DNA from: Pseudoalteromonas shioyasakiensis
GTDB taxonomy: Bacteria; Pseudomonadota; Gammaproteobacteria; Enterobacterales; Alteromonadaceae
Direction of reading: 5' to 3'
Length of the DNA: 64,000 nt
Assembly (NCBI RefSeq): GCF_024518675.1
Contig: NZ_JANIGL010000008.1
Location: forward strand, 79,432-143,431
Positions within the stretch are counted from its first letter, which is position 1. Each line of letters starts with the position of its first letter. The position numbers and the translations under genes were made by a program. A model generated the notes under the pieces. That model was not told the origin of the DNA. It saw nothing but the letters and a program-made list of their open reading frames with translations, and made no database searches. Shown one piece after another: positions 1 through 8,961 of the stretch.

Positions 1-986
1 ACAGGATAATTAAGCGGTGGATTCAAATCCATATTTTTAGCACTCAGGTTATGTGCAACACCAAGTAAAATGGCATCGTGATCATGTTTAAAATGATGAA
101 ACAACTTACCAAACTCCATTTGTGCTAACCCAGCAGGAATAGCTAAACTAAATTGCGTATCGCCATGAAGTGTTGATAATAACTCTTCTTGCACGCGACT
201 TGAGCCTGGGTCTTGCATTGAGCGTACTAAAATCTCAGCTGACTTTGCACTTGAGCACTCTACATTGTGACAATGCTCTAATAGCATTTCGACTTTACTT
301 TCATCGTTAAAATGCGCGCTAATATGGCAGCCTTCTTTCACCAACTTGCTAATTCGTAAAGCGGTCGTAAAGGTTTGATCGTCGTCTTGGCCATCTATAA
401 TAATTTTATCAGCGTATTTAATTGCAACCCGCTCTAATTGCTCACAATCAGTAAAACTACTTAAACGGGCAAAATCTACATGCTCGTTAGTTAAAAATGG
501 ATGCTCCATTTGCTCAGTAACAGCAAGGAGAATACGCCTATCAGCTCGCTTTTGATCAGCCAAAATATAATCAATCATTTTTTTGGTACGTGTTTGATGC
601 CAACCAAAAATAATAATGTGATTGTTAAAATGCGAAAAACTTTTATCACCTGTCATAGCACGCCTAATTAAGTATGTAACTGTTTGCCCTGTTTTACCCA
701 ACAGAACACCAAATAAAGCTAACCCAAAAGGGATTTGTAATAATGCGACAATCCAACGTCCCAAATCAGTGCTAGCACTAAAATCACCGTAACCAACCGT
801 CGATGTAGTCACTATATAGTAATAAACAAACGTACTGGCTGGAGTAAGTGATGATTCACCAGCAAATACTAGCAACAACCAAATTAGTGCCATATGCAGT
901 AGTGTTGCTAATGCTACGGCTTGCCAACTCACTTGATCTATGTGACTTCTAACCAATAAAAAAAATCGTCTAAATATAAAAGGCAT
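1..986 (-). CDS. Potassium channel with RCK/TrkA-N domain (C-terminus cut by window edge)
   Basis: This gene has an ATG at 984-986 and stays open to the window edge, so the C-terminus is missing. Two hydrophobic helices (about residues 21-42 and 76-97) flank a pore loop with the selectivity filter TVGYGD at residues 63-68, the signature of K+ channels. A cytoplasmic part from about residue 123 begins with a beta-strand/turn (HIIIFGW) and resembles an RCK/TrkA-N nucleotide-binding domain. The canonical GxGxxG loop is not obvious. It probably works as a two-TM tetrameric K+ channel gated by a cytosolic ligand. It is divergent from cheV and no functional link is evident. Confidence 0.85.
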   Translation of the reverse strand, partial: MPFIFRRFFLLVRSHIDQVSWQAVALATLLHMALIWLLLVFAGESSLTPASTFVYYYIVTTSTVGYGDFSASTDLGRWIVALLQIPFGLALFGVLLGKTGQTVTYLIRRAMTGDKSFSHFNNHIIIFGWHQTRTKKMIDYILADQKRADRRILLAVTEQMEHPFLTNEHVDFARLSSFTDCEQLERVAIKYADKIIIDGQDDDQTFTTALRISKLVKEGCHISAHFNDESKVEMLLEHCHNVECSSAKSAEILVRSMQDPGSSRVQEELLSTLHGDTQFSLAIPAGLAQMEFGKLFHHFKHDHDAILLGVAHNLSAKNMDLNPPLNYP

Positions 987-1127
987 GCGAGCACTTAATT
1001 ATTCTAATTCATCTACCCACTAAGTTACTGTAATGCGTTATTGATGACAATGTTTAGAGATTATTTTCTAGGGGGCAAAAAACAGTGTAAGCTATCATTG
1101 CATTATAACTTTAAAGACGGGTGTATT

Positions 1128-2078
1128 ATGTCGGGTGTATTAGCTTCTGTAGATCAACGAACCCAACTGGTCGGTGAGAATCGTCTTGAGTTACTGTTAT
1201 TTTATTTACATAGCCGTCATTTATTTGCACTGAATGTATTTAAAATTAAAGAAGTAGTAAAGCTACCTCACTTAAACATCATTCCTCACGCCCATCCTAA
1301 AATATCCGGTGTCGCAAACATTCGTGGCGAATCAATTCCAGTCATCGATTTACGCCAAGCTATTTGCATGCCTGCGGCCAAAAATATCGAAGATAGTAAT
1401 TTAGTCATTACTGAATATAACCGTACTGTACAAGGCTTTTTAATAGGTAAAGTTGACCAAATCGTTAATATGACATGGTCAGATATTATGCCTCCGCCAA
1501 CGTCTGTAGGCAAAAACCACTACCTTACAGCACTGACCAAAATTCAACGAGATGGCCAAGAGCAATTGGTCGAAATTATCGACGTAGAAAAAGTGCTTGC
1601 TGAAATAGTCGAGTATGAAGTGCAAATATCAGATGAAATTCTCGATAAAAGCATAGTAAATGAGTTTGTCGGGCGCAAAGTACTCCATGCCGATGATTCA
1701 CCCACAGCACGCAAGCAAGTGAGTGACACCCTGTCTCAGTTAGGTATTGAAATTATCCCAGCGAGTAATGGCCTTGAAGCCTTGAACATGCTGAAAAGCT
1801 GGGCCGATCGCGGTGATAACGTAGAGCAAGACCTATTAATGGTGATCACCGATGCCGAAATGCCAGCGATGGATGGCTATCGTTTAACCCATGAAATTCG
1901 TAACGATAATCGCTTAAAGAATCTGCATGTGGTGCTTAATACTTCACTCAGCGGTAGCTTTAACCAAGCCCTTGTTGAAAAAGTCGGCTGTAATGCGTTT
2001 TTATCCAAGTTCCAACCTGACTTATTAGTTGAAGAAGTACAAAACCGCTTAAAAGTTGTGTTAAACACTAACAATTAA
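1128..2078 (+). CDS. cheV: Chemotaxis protein CheV (CheW-REC fusion)
   Basis: CheV couples chemoreceptors to CheA through a CheW-like domain (about residues 10-165) and carries a receiver domain (about 180-310) that can be phosphorylated by CheA. The receiver shows the motif DAEMPAMDG, with the acceptor Asp near residue 242, and an N-terminal acidic patch (HADDS). I chose the ATG at 1128. The frame is open further upstream to 1041, but CheV proteins start with M-(S/A)-G-hydrophobic followed by SVDQRTQLVGENRLELLLF, exactly as here, and the extra 29 upstream residues resemble no family member. The length of 316 aa is typical. It stands alone, far from the che operon at 14.8-23.4 kb. Confidence 0.93.
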   Translation: MSGVLASVDQRTQLVGENRLELLLFYLHSRHLFALNVFKIKEVVKLPHLNIIPHAHPKISGVANIRGESIPVIDLRQAICMPAAKNIEDSNLVITEYNRTVQGFLIGKVDQIVNMTWSDIMPPPTSVGKNHYLTALTKIQRDGQEQLVEIIDVEKVLAEIVEYEVQISDEILDKSIVNEFVGRKVLHADDSPTARKQVSDTLSQLGIEIIPASNGLEALNMLKSWADRGDNVEQDLLMVITDAEMPAMDGYRLTHEIRNDNRLKNLHVVLNTSLSGSFNQALVEKVGCNAFLSKFQPDLLVEEVQNRLKVVLNTNN

Positions 2079-2091
2079 TACCTTGGTCGAT

Positions 2092-2125
2092 TTGCCAATT
2101 AAGCTATTTCATGATTAATTGGCAA
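2092..2125. repeat. Inverted repeat downstream of cheV
   Basis: Perfect 11-bp arms (ttgccaattaa at 2092-2102 and its complement at 2115-2125) enclose a 12-nt loop just after the cheV stop. The stem is AT-rich and no T-run follows, so it may be an mRNA 3' stabiliser or a weak terminator and not a classical intrinsic terminator. Confidence 0.45.
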
Positions 2126-2140
2126 TATGTAACCATAATA

Positions 2141-2242
2141 AAAACACTCTCAGTTGGTGCAGATATGCCCCACATAGCAATGGCGTTACCCGTATTGCTT
2201 ATTGTAGGCTTAAAAGCCAAAGACATTATGGGCTTTGTATAA
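2141..2242 (+). pseudogene. Remnant of a short-chain fatty acid transporter (AtoE-like) C-terminus
   Basis: Between stops, one frame reads KTLSVGAD, then from the ATG at 2165 MPHIAMALPVLLIVGLKAKD and IMGFV before a stop. AtoE-family transporters have, near their end, a KTLGV segment followed some 25 residues later by QPFWALPLLAIAGLKAKDIMGY. Both pieces are recognisable here but fused, as if the stretch between them was deleted. No promoter-proximal part of the gene is present nearby. The assignment is from memory of the family, and the fragment is short, so confidence is moderate. Confidence 0.4.
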
Positions 2243-2293
2243 TTATTACTGGTGTATTTATTGCGTTTTAAAAACAACCTTATTCATTACTGC

Positions 2294-2420
2294 CTACAGT
2301 ACAATATAAGTCAACATAACAGCGGTATTGAGCAGCATATGAGGTAAAAGAGCTGCATAATATGCTTGCCGTTTAGAGCAATCGAGCCATGTTAAATAAC
2401 AATGACTAAAAATAAAAAAG
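2294..2420 (-). pseudogene. Out-of-frame C-terminal part of the CPBP-like protein
   Basis: After a six-base homopolymer at 2414-2419, a second minus-strand frame reads a coding-like tail that ends at the stop 2294-2296. It includes SHCYLTWLDCSKRQAYYAAL and then PHMLLNTAV. CPBP-family proteins normally finish with such a His-x(3)-Asn helix, so this is the expected C-terminus of the upstream frame displaced by one base. Either the gene is frameshifted or the homopolymer length is a sequencing error. Confidence 0.6.
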
Positions 2421-2784
2421 CTCCAAACTGTACCAAAAAATTCACGGTCTCAACTAAAGCGTGCAAAGCGCCCCACCCAATAGCACTCACGATACATATC
2501 CACAAATGAGTGAGTTTAGTGCGCAAAAGCAATCTGATAAAAAAACCTAAAATAAAGGTTTCGATTACCGGAGCAAGAATTATATAACCAAAAAAGTCTG
2601 CGAATGTAACCACCGCTTCAGCTTCATTACTTGGCCCCCAGCCAAAATTAAACAGGCTATCTATAAGATAAATGAACGCTAATATTATAAATGAGCCAAG
2701 CAAGGCAATCCCTCCCGCAAAGACGCAATATAACGCGAAAGGAGAACCTTTTTTAAGTAGTACAGATCTTAGTTTGGCTTGCAT
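2392..2784 (-). CDS. CPBP-type intramembrane protein, apparently frameshifted
   Basis: This small hydrophobic protein has several membrane segments. The motif APVIETFILGFFIRLLL matches the E-x(3)-R-like first motif of CPBP (CAAX protease/bacteriocin-processing) proteins, and SAIGWGALHAL matches the second His motif. The frame stops early at 2392, and the missing third motif is found out of frame at 2294-2420 (separate entry). A TTG at 2791-2793 could also start it, but the ATG at 2782-2784 has a GAGTG ribosome site. It lies directly behind the M50 protease gene and probably belongs to the same transcript. Some family members are proteases and others, lacking residues, are not; the single Glu here leaves activity uncertain. 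Confidence 0.6.
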   Translation of the reverse strand: MQAKLRSVLLKKGSPFALYCVFAGGIALLGSFIILAFIYLIDSLFNFGWGPSNEAEAVVTFADFFGYIILAPVIETFILGFFIRLLLRTKLTHLWICIVSAIGWGALHALVETVNFLVQFGAFLFLVIVI

Positions 2785-2798
2785 TACACTCAAGGCTG

Positions 2799-3815
2799 TT
2801 AACTCGATAAGATTTTCATAGGTAGACTTAATATCGGGTTTTCTGAGTCGGCAAAGTGCATCATCACCGCAACGTGCCCGGCCACAACCAAAGCATACAT
2901 TACCGCAGAGAACCCTTGACCGTATTTATCCAAAGGCACAAGGTGTGAAAAGTGGCGGCCGCGCCATTCAAACACAATTTCCAGCGCACCAATAAATAAG
3001 AAAAATACTAATAGCATTAAACCAAAGGTGTAGCTTATCCATAAACCAAATAACACACCAAGTAAGCACACACTCAAGCCAACCCATGAGCGCATTGAAA
3101 AGCTTATGCTTTTTAATACATGACCACCATCAAGCGGTAAAATGGGCAATAAGTTAAATAAGTTAAGTAAGGCACTGAGCACCGCGACACCTGCGAAAAC
3201 CTCCATCTCAGTGGCGTAATAAAGTACCACGCCAAGTACCGAGGTGATCAAACCAAACGCGGGCCCCATAAGTGAGATAACCACATCCTGCCAACGGGTA
3301 GTAATTTTATCGTCGCTGACGGCAAGGCCGCCAACAAACGGAATTAAGTAAATACCTTTAGTTTTTATGCCAAAATACTGCATAGCTCTAACATGACCAT
3401 ATTCATGCACCACTAAGCAAGCAATCAGCATTAAGGCAAATTCAAAGGTAAACAACCAAGCATAGCCAGCAACGGATGCTCCAGCCAATGCAACCTTGAC
3501 AACTTTAGCACTTTTAAACAACTTAAAGCCTAACGCAAATAAACCTAATAGTCCTTGTTTGGGTTTACTTTTTTCAATAGGAGGAATTGCTAACTTTTGT
3601 ACCAGCTGTTCGTTTACATACAAAATTAAGCTATGTTCATTAACCTGCGCAGTATCAAAGCCAACCACTTTATCGTCTAGATTAAACTCAAAATAATTTT
3701 CTCTTGGATTTTCAAAAGCAATGGCTTGTTGATGATGAAATATTTGTACTATTTTTTGCCCAGATAACACCAAGCTATAAGGTTGCTCTGCAAGTGTGAG
3801 TTGTATTTTGATCAT
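2799..3815 (-). CDS. M50 family membrane metalloprotease (site-2 protease-like)
   Basis: The protein has an N-terminal soluble region of about 80 residues and then multiple membrane helices. The zinc motif HEYGH (about residues 137-141, after FALMLIACLVV) and a downstream LPLDGGH motif, which supplies the third metal ligand, mark an intramembrane zinc protease of the M50 family. Substrates are unknown. It is encoded head-to-head with the REC-EAL gene at 3958 and is followed after a few bases by the CPBP-like gene. That pairing of two membrane-protease families in one transcript is suggestive but not proof of joint function. At 338 aa it is shorter than RseP and has no PDZ domain. Confidence 0.85.
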   Translation of the reverse strand: MIKIQLTLAEQPYSLVLSGQKIVQIFHHQQAIAFENPRENYFEFNLDDKVVGFDTAQVNEHSLILYVNEQLVQKLAIPPIEKSKPKQGLLGLFALGFKLFKSAKVVKVALAGASVAGYAWLFTFEFALMLIACLVVHEYGHVRAMQYFGIKTKGIYLIPFVGGLAVSDDKITTRWQDVVISLMGPAFGLITSVLGVVLYYATEMEVFAGVAVLSALLNLFNLLPILPLDGGHVLKSISFSMRSWVGLSVCLLGVLFGLWISYTFGLMLLVFFLFIGALEIVFEWRGRHFSHLVPLDKYGQGFSAVMYALVVAGHVAVMMHFADSENPILSLPMKILSS

Positions 3816-3957
3816 ATTTTTTTACCTTAAAAGCAATGCGTGCATTATACCTATTTTTTAAACCTAAATAGTGAATTTATTTTAGCCGTAATACTGACTT
3901 TTTTATTTTATTCTACTACTTTTAAGTGGTTGGGTAGTTTTCAATCAAGGAGTGACG

Positions 3958-5169
3958 ATGTCTAAATTAGCCCGTAATATACTGGTAGTCGATGATTCGA
4001 AAGCTATTTTAGTCGTGATGGAGGCTATTTTAAGTGAACTAGAAGTGCCCCATGTTACTACCTGCCTAAGTGCTCAAGAAGCCCTGGATAAAGTTAAACA
4101 ATCACCGCAACGATTTGATGCCGTATTCACTGATTTGAACATGCCTGAAATGGATGGCATGGAGCTTATTCGTCATTTAGGTGATATAAATTACACTGGT
4201 GCAATTGTTATTATTTCTGAAATGGACCTTAAAGTCATCGACTTAGCTGCTGATTTAGCTAAAAAAAGTAATGCGCACCTGATTGGTAATATCGCAAAAC
4301 CCGTTCAACTAAGCCAAGTTCATACCTTACTAAAGAAACTAGAGCACTTAGCTTGCCATATTGAAAAACCGATTGAACCAATCACTGAAGCACGATTACT
4401 ACATGCAATCAGTCATAACGAAGTGACGCCTTATTACCAACCAAAAGTAAACCGCCATACAAATAAAGTGGAAAGCGTAGAGGTGCTAGCGCGTATTACT
4501 ACCGCTCAAGATGAAGTCATTTTACCTGAACGCTTCATATGTGTTGCGGAACAGTTAGACTTAATAAACCTGATCACTTTTCAACTATTTGAAAAAGCCA
4601 CCAATGAATTTAGTGCCCTAAAAAATAGTTTAGGGTATAAATTTAAATTAGCGTTTAACCTATCTCCCTGCCAATTAGAAGATTTAAGCTGCCCTGATAA
4701 GCTCGCACTTATATTGCAACTTAATAACTTAACCCCTAGTGAAATTATATTAGAGATCACCGAGCAATATGCGTTATGTAGTAATGCACAACTAGAAACC
4801 TTAAATCGACTAAGAATACGCGGCTTTGATATTTCCTTAGATGATTTTGGCATTGGCTTTACCAATGTTAATCAGCTAAAAACACTTCCTTTTACTGAGG
4901 TTAAAATTGACCGCACTCTGATAAGCCACATCGATACAGATCAATTCGCCCAAGTCGTTACCAGCAGTTTAGTGAACATTGCCATTCAAAGGGACATAGC
5001 AATCGTCGCAGAAGGTATTGAACGCATCGAAGAGCTTGAATATTTGGATCGTTTTAAAGAGTTTATTTTAATGCAGGGGTTTTTAATTTGTCGCCCTAAA
5101 GTTAAAAGCGAATTTGTCCACTGGGCTAAGTCATGGCTACAAATGGTGGGGAATTCAAGCAGCAGCTGA
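3958..5169 (+). CDS. Response regulator with EAL domain (c-di-GMP phosphodiesterase)
   Basis: A receiver domain (about residues 5-125; VVDDS acidic patch, phosphorylatable Asp59 in TDLNMPEMDG) is joined to an EAL domain (about 148-395). The EAL part keeps the signature variant EVLAR, NLSP, the EITE metal Glu, DDFG, KIDR and AEGIE, so it is predicted to be an active phosphodiesterase that hydrolyses c-di-GMP under phosphorelay control. The start is the ATG at 3958, preceded by AAGGAG with good spacing; a GTG two codons earlier overlaps that ribosome site. No kinase is adjacent. Confidence 0.9.
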   Translation: MSKLARNILVVDDSKAILVVMEAILSELEVPHVTTCLSAQEALDKVKQSPQRFDAVFTDLNMPEMDGMELIRHLGDINYTGAIVIISEMDLKVIDLAADLAKKSNAHLIGNIAKPVQLSQVHTLLKKLEHLACHIEKPIEPITEARLLHAISHNEVTPYYQPKVNRHTNKVESVEVLARITTAQDEVILPERFICVAEQLDLINLITFQLFEKATNEFSALKNSLGYKFKLAFNLSPCQLEDLSCPDKLALILQLNNLTPSEIILEITEQYALCSNAQLETLNRLRIRGFDISLDDFGIGFTNVNQLKTLPFTEVKIDRTLISHIDTDQFAQVVTSSLVNIAIQRDIAIVAEGIERIEELEYLDRFKEFILMQGFLICRPKVKSEFVHWAKSWLQMVGNSSSS

Positions 5170-5171
5170 TG

Positions 5172-6242
5172 CTACTTTTTGTAATTTTGCTCGTCACCAC
5201 TGAGTAGCTTATCGCTTGCCGCTAATCGTTGCCGCCAACGCTGCTTTGCCACAACTTGCATATTTGCAGATTGATCATGCTCATCGATAATTTCAAGCCC
5301 CATCAAGGCTTCTATCATATCTTCGAGTGTAATAATTCCTTGCACTTCACCATACTCATCAATCACTAAACAAATATGTGTACGCTCTGCCAGTAAAGTG
5401 TGCAATAAGGTTGGCACATAGAGTGTTTCTGGAACGGTATAGATAGGCTTAACTAATTTGCTTATTTTGTAATCTTCACCCAAACGGTGATAGGCCAACA
5501 TGATGTCATTTTTATGTACAAAGCCGATAATATCATCACCGTTTTTATCATAAACCAGTACCCGCGAAAATGATGACGAGCCATGCTCGGCTAAATATTG
5601 ATGAACTGTTAAATCTTTATGTACTTTAAATAGCACTGTACGCGGGGTCATTATTGAGTCTAATTTGGCGTGGCGAAAATGTAACAGGCTGCGAATTATT
5701 TCAGATTCTTCTTGATGTAAAGCCCCAGATTCAGAGCCGATATCAGCCATTGCTTCAATTTCTTGGCGAATATAGAATGCTTCATCGTAATTACGACCCA
5801 ATAAGCTAGTTAACTTGTCAGCAAACCACACAAAAGGTTTTAACACCCATACTAGGTAGACCAAACCTTGTGCTACGACTGGAGTTAAAGCGCGCCAATG
5901 ATTCGCCCCTAAAGTCTTTGGAATAATTTCAGACAATACTAATACCAATAGCGTCATTATCGCAGAGGCAATACCCACGGCTGCGTCAGAAAAAACCACC
6001 GCGGCTTGCGCCCCAACCCCTGCCGCACCGGCTGTATGGGCAATCGTATTTAATGTTAAAATGGCCGCTAACGGTTGATCTACATTCTGCTTTAGCTTTT
6101 CTACCCGCTTTGCAAGTTTTGGTTTTTGCTTGCGTAGTAAAGCAACATAACTAGGGGTAATACTTAGCAATACGGCTTCCATGATCGAACATAGGAAGGA
6201 TATGACTATGGCAGCTAGCATGTAAACAATTAATAACGTCAT
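5172..6242 (-). CDS. DUF21/CNNM-type membrane protein with CBS domains
   Basis: The N-terminal half (about residues 1-150) is a CNNM/DUF21 transmembrane region with the family-typical sequence SIMEAVLLSITPSYV near the start and a conserved NTIAHTAGAAGVGAQ stretch. The C-terminal half carries paired CBS domains (about 195-320), ending in DEYGEVQGIITLEDMIEALM. Family members are linked to magnesium/cobalt or sodium-coupled Mg2+ efflux. The protein is convergent with the REC-EAL gene, with only 2 bp between the stops. It lacks the C-terminal CorC/HlyC domain found in longer relatives. Confidence 0.87.
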   Translation of the reverse strand: MTLLIVYMLAAIVISFLCSIMEAVLLSITPSYVALLRKQKPKLAKRVEKLKQNVDQPLAAILTLNTIAHTAGAAGVGAQAAVVFSDAAVGIASAIMTLLVLVLSEIIPKTLGANHWRALTPVVAQGLVYLVWVLKPFVWFADKLTSLLGRNYDEAFYIRQEIEAMADIGSESGALHQEESEIIRSLLHFRHAKLDSIMTPRTVLFKVHKDLTVHQYLAEHGSSSFSRVLVYDKNGDDIIGFVHKNDIMLAYHRLGEDYKISKLVKPIYTVPETLYVPTLLHTLLAERTHICLVIDEYGEVQGIITLEDMIEALMGLEIIDEHDQSANMQVVAKQRWRQRLAASDKLLSGDEQNYKK

Positions 6243-6323
6243 TCAATTTCCCTCATAACTAGACTAATGAGCATCCTAACAATACATGCTATATTTAGCC
6301 AAATTTCGTTCACAGGCTTAATT

Positions 6324-8819
6324 ATGACATCTATTTTAGCTGTAAAACCTTATCGCAACTATGTTGCAAAAATACTCAGCGTTTTGGCACTATGCAGTGC
6401 AACGGGCTCTGCTTTAGCGGCCCCTGTTGATAAAAATAATATTGCATTTATTGGTCCACTTGGCGAGCAAATGCAGCTTAAGCCTTATCAAACACAGCAT
6501 CATGATGCGATTATCAATAATCTATTGCCTCGCTTACAAGCAGACACCAAAACAGTCTCAGTATTTGGCAAACAGCATAAATGGCAAACATTAAGTAATA
6601 TCAATGCACTGACTTTAGCCGGTGTACAGGGGTTAAAGTTTACTGTTAAAAGCGAGCGCTTTAGTCAAGGTACCCTTAAGCTAAATGGTATTGAGCAAGC
6701 GCAAGTATTTATTAATGGCCAGAAACAAAACGGTAAAAAGCACAGCTATGAACTAGCTTTTGCAACTGGCGAGCATCAAGTTGTGATCATTGCTGAGCAA
6801 GTTGCGAATTGGCATGACCTTGAAATAGAGTTTAACCCCGAATCAGAGCTTGATAACATTACGATTAGCCAACAACCAAAACGCACCTTATCGGCTAAAC
6901 AACTATTTGATGCACCGACAATTAGCATGCTTTCCCTCGCACCTGATGCTAAGCACTATATTAGTAGTAAGCGCCATTACAGTGATAAAACAGGCAACCA
7001 AGCGCAAATAGTCACTGAGCTTAAAAATCAAGATGATGAAGTTGTGTATCGGTTTGAATCCGGCCAACCTAGCAATGTTATTTGGAGCCCAGATAATAAC
7101 TCTGTGATTTATTTACTAGATGGCCAACTGAAACAGCTGGATCGTGAAACCCTATCGCTTAACGTCATAGCCAGCGACCTTGAAGGAGCCAGTGGCTTTG
7201 CATTTTATGATAACCACAGTTTAATTTATGCTTGGTCAAAGTCGCCCACTCCAGATAACGGATTAACTAAACATTACCGAGGTTTACAAGATCGCTGGTC
7301 TTACGCACGCACTACAACACAAGCTTATTTACTTGATATTAACTCAGGTTTGAGTAAAGCCTTAAGTGAAGGGCCACTGAGCCACCAGATTGAAGATTTT
7401 AATAGTGAGCAAAGCACTGTATTACTCAGCCGTAGCGCTCAGGCTATGGAGGCATCTACCCATCCAGTAACAACGTTAGTAGAAGCAGATATTGAATCAG
7501 CAAAGCAAACAGTTATTGGTCAATTTAAAACTTTCAATCAAGCAAAATACACAACTAAGGGTGTCTACATAATTGCAGGGCCTGACTTTAAAGATGGTTT
7601 AGGGCGCAATATCCCACGTGATATGCTCGCCAACAACTATGATGGCCAACTATATTTACTTAACTCAGATGGTACACAAGCCAAAGCATTGAGCAAAAAT
7701 TTTGACCCTGCCATTAGCCAATTAAATGTGCTCAAAAACGGTGATGCGATTTTAAAAGTAACTGAGCAAGACACGCAACAGCTGTATTTATTTGATTTAA
7801 GTAAAAGCCGATTTAACAAGCTGAACACAAAGCTAGATGTGGTAGAACAATTTAGTGTTGCAAAAAACCGCTCGCCAGCCATCTTATATAGTGGAACAAC
7901 AGCATCTGCACCGCAACAACTCAAACGCTTAAATATAAATAAAAATAGAGCAACAACAATATGGGACTCAAAGCCATTAGCTTATACTGATACTAACATC
8001 CCAAAGCTTGAAGAGTTTAACTTTACTAATCAACAAGGTGTAGAAATTAAAGGCCGCGTATACCTACCCACCAATTTAGATAAATCAAAGAAATACCCTG
8101 CCTTGATTTATTACTATGGCGGCACATCTCCTGTATCACGAGGTTTTACAGGCCGCTACCCGTTTAACTTATGGGCAGAGAATGGTTACATCGTTTACGT
8201 TGTACAACCTACTGGTGCTACCGGTTTTGGCCAAGAGTTCTCAGCTAAGCATGTTAATGCCTGGGGCGAACACACCGCTGACGATATTATCCAAGGTACA
8301 CAAGCTTTACTTGCACACTACTCATTTATTGATAACAACCGTTTAGGTAATTTAGGCGCATCATATGGCGGCTTTATGACCATGCTTCTTGCAACTAAAA
8401 CCGATATGTTTAGTGCATCAATTGCCCACGCTGGGATTTCCAATATTACCTCCTATTGGGGGCAAGGTTGGTGGGGCTATTTATACTCAGGCGAAGCATC
8501 TAAAAATAGTTTTCCTTGGAACAATAGTGATTTATATAGCCAACGTAGCCCGGTTTTTCATGCCGATAAAGTAACGACGCCTTTACTATTATTACACGGT
8601 GACTCAGACACAAACGTACCAGTCGGCGAAAGTCATAATATGTATACAGCACTGAAACTACTAGGCAAAGACGTAGACCTTATTGAGTACAGGGGTGCAG
8701 ATCATCAAATTTTTGCCCGTGATAAACGCTTTAACTGGTGGGATACTATGCTCGCTTATTTTGATAAGCACTTAAAAGATGAGCCACAATGGTGGCAATA
8801 TTTATACCCTGCCAAATAA
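6324..8819 (+). CDS. Secreted S9-family peptidase (dipeptidyl aminopeptidase-like)
   Basis: This is an exported serine peptidase with an N-terminal signal peptide ending at ALA|APVDK. A central beta-propeller-like region (about residues 200-530) precedes an alpha/beta-hydrolase domain. The nucleophile motif GASYGG lies at about residue 680 (Ser codon at 8361), the catalytic Asp is in HGDSDTNVP, and the His is in GADHQIF. This order and the length (831 aa from this start) fit S9 oligopeptidases/acylaminoacyl peptidases that act on peptides in the periplasm or outside the cell. An upstream in-frame start at 6267 would put extra residues before the signal peptide, so the ATG at 6324 is preferred. 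A strong terminator follows. Confidence 0.9.
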   Translation: MTSILAVKPYRNYVAKILSVLALCSATGSALAAPVDKNNIAFIGPLGEQMQLKPYQTQHHDAIINNLLPRLQADTKTVSVFGKQHKWQTLSNINALTLAGVQGLKFTVKSERFSQGTLKLNGIEQAQVFINGQKQNGKKHSYELAFATGEHQVVIIAEQVANWHDLEIEFNPESELDNITISQQPKRTLSAKQLFDAPTISMLSLAPDAKHYISSKRHYSDKTGNQAQIVTELKNQDDEVVYRFESGQPSNVIWSPDNNSVIYLLDGQLKQLDRETLSLNVIASDLEGASGFAFYDNHSLIYAWSKSPTPDNGLTKHYRGLQDRWSYARTTTQAYLLDINSGLSKALSEGPLSHQIEDFNSEQSTVLLSRSAQAMEASTHPVTTLVEADIESAKQTVIGQFKTFNQAKYTTKGVYIIAGPDFKDGLGRNIPRDMLANNYDGQLYLLNSDGTQAKALSKNFDPAISQLNVLKNGDAILKVTEQDTQQLYLFDLSKSRFNKLNTKLDVVEQFSVAKNRSPAILYSGTTASAPQQLKRLNINKNRATTIWDSKPLAYTDTNIPKLEEFNFTNQQGVEIKGRVYLPTNLDKSKKYPALIYYYGGTSPVSRGFTGRYPFNLWAENGYIVYVVQPTGATGFGQEFSAKHVNAWGEHTADDIIQGTQALLAHYSFIDNNRLGNLGASYGGFMTMLLATKTDMFSASIAHAGISNITSYWGQGWWGYLYSGEASKNSFPWNNSDLYSQRSPVFHADKVTTPLLLLHGDSDTNVPVGESHNMYTALKLLGKDVDLIEYRGADHQIFARDKRFNWWDTMLAYFDKHLKDEPQWWQYLYPAK

Positions 8820-8828
8820 CGTTTTAGC

Positions 8829-8868
8829 CGAAAGAAAGAAAATAGGTTATTTTCTTTCTTTCGTTTTG
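8829..8868 (+). terminator. Intrinsic terminator after the S9 peptidase
   Basis: A perfect 16-bp purine/pyrimidine stem (cgaaagaaagaaaat and complement, 8829-8844 with 8848-8863) has a very small loop and is followed by TTTTG. It separates the peptidase gene from the response regulator gene. Confidence 0.75.
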
Positions 8869-8961
8869 TGCAAAAAAACCATAAAAAATCCCCTTTCTGC
8901 ACTCTCCCCTTTTATTAATGAGTGCTAACATAGAGTTATCATTAAAGGTAATTAAGATACT

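Noticed and set aside
1041..1127. Upstream extension of cheV from an earlier ATG
   Set aside because: The 29 extra residues do not resemble any CheV N-terminus, while the ATG at 1128 gives the conserved family start.
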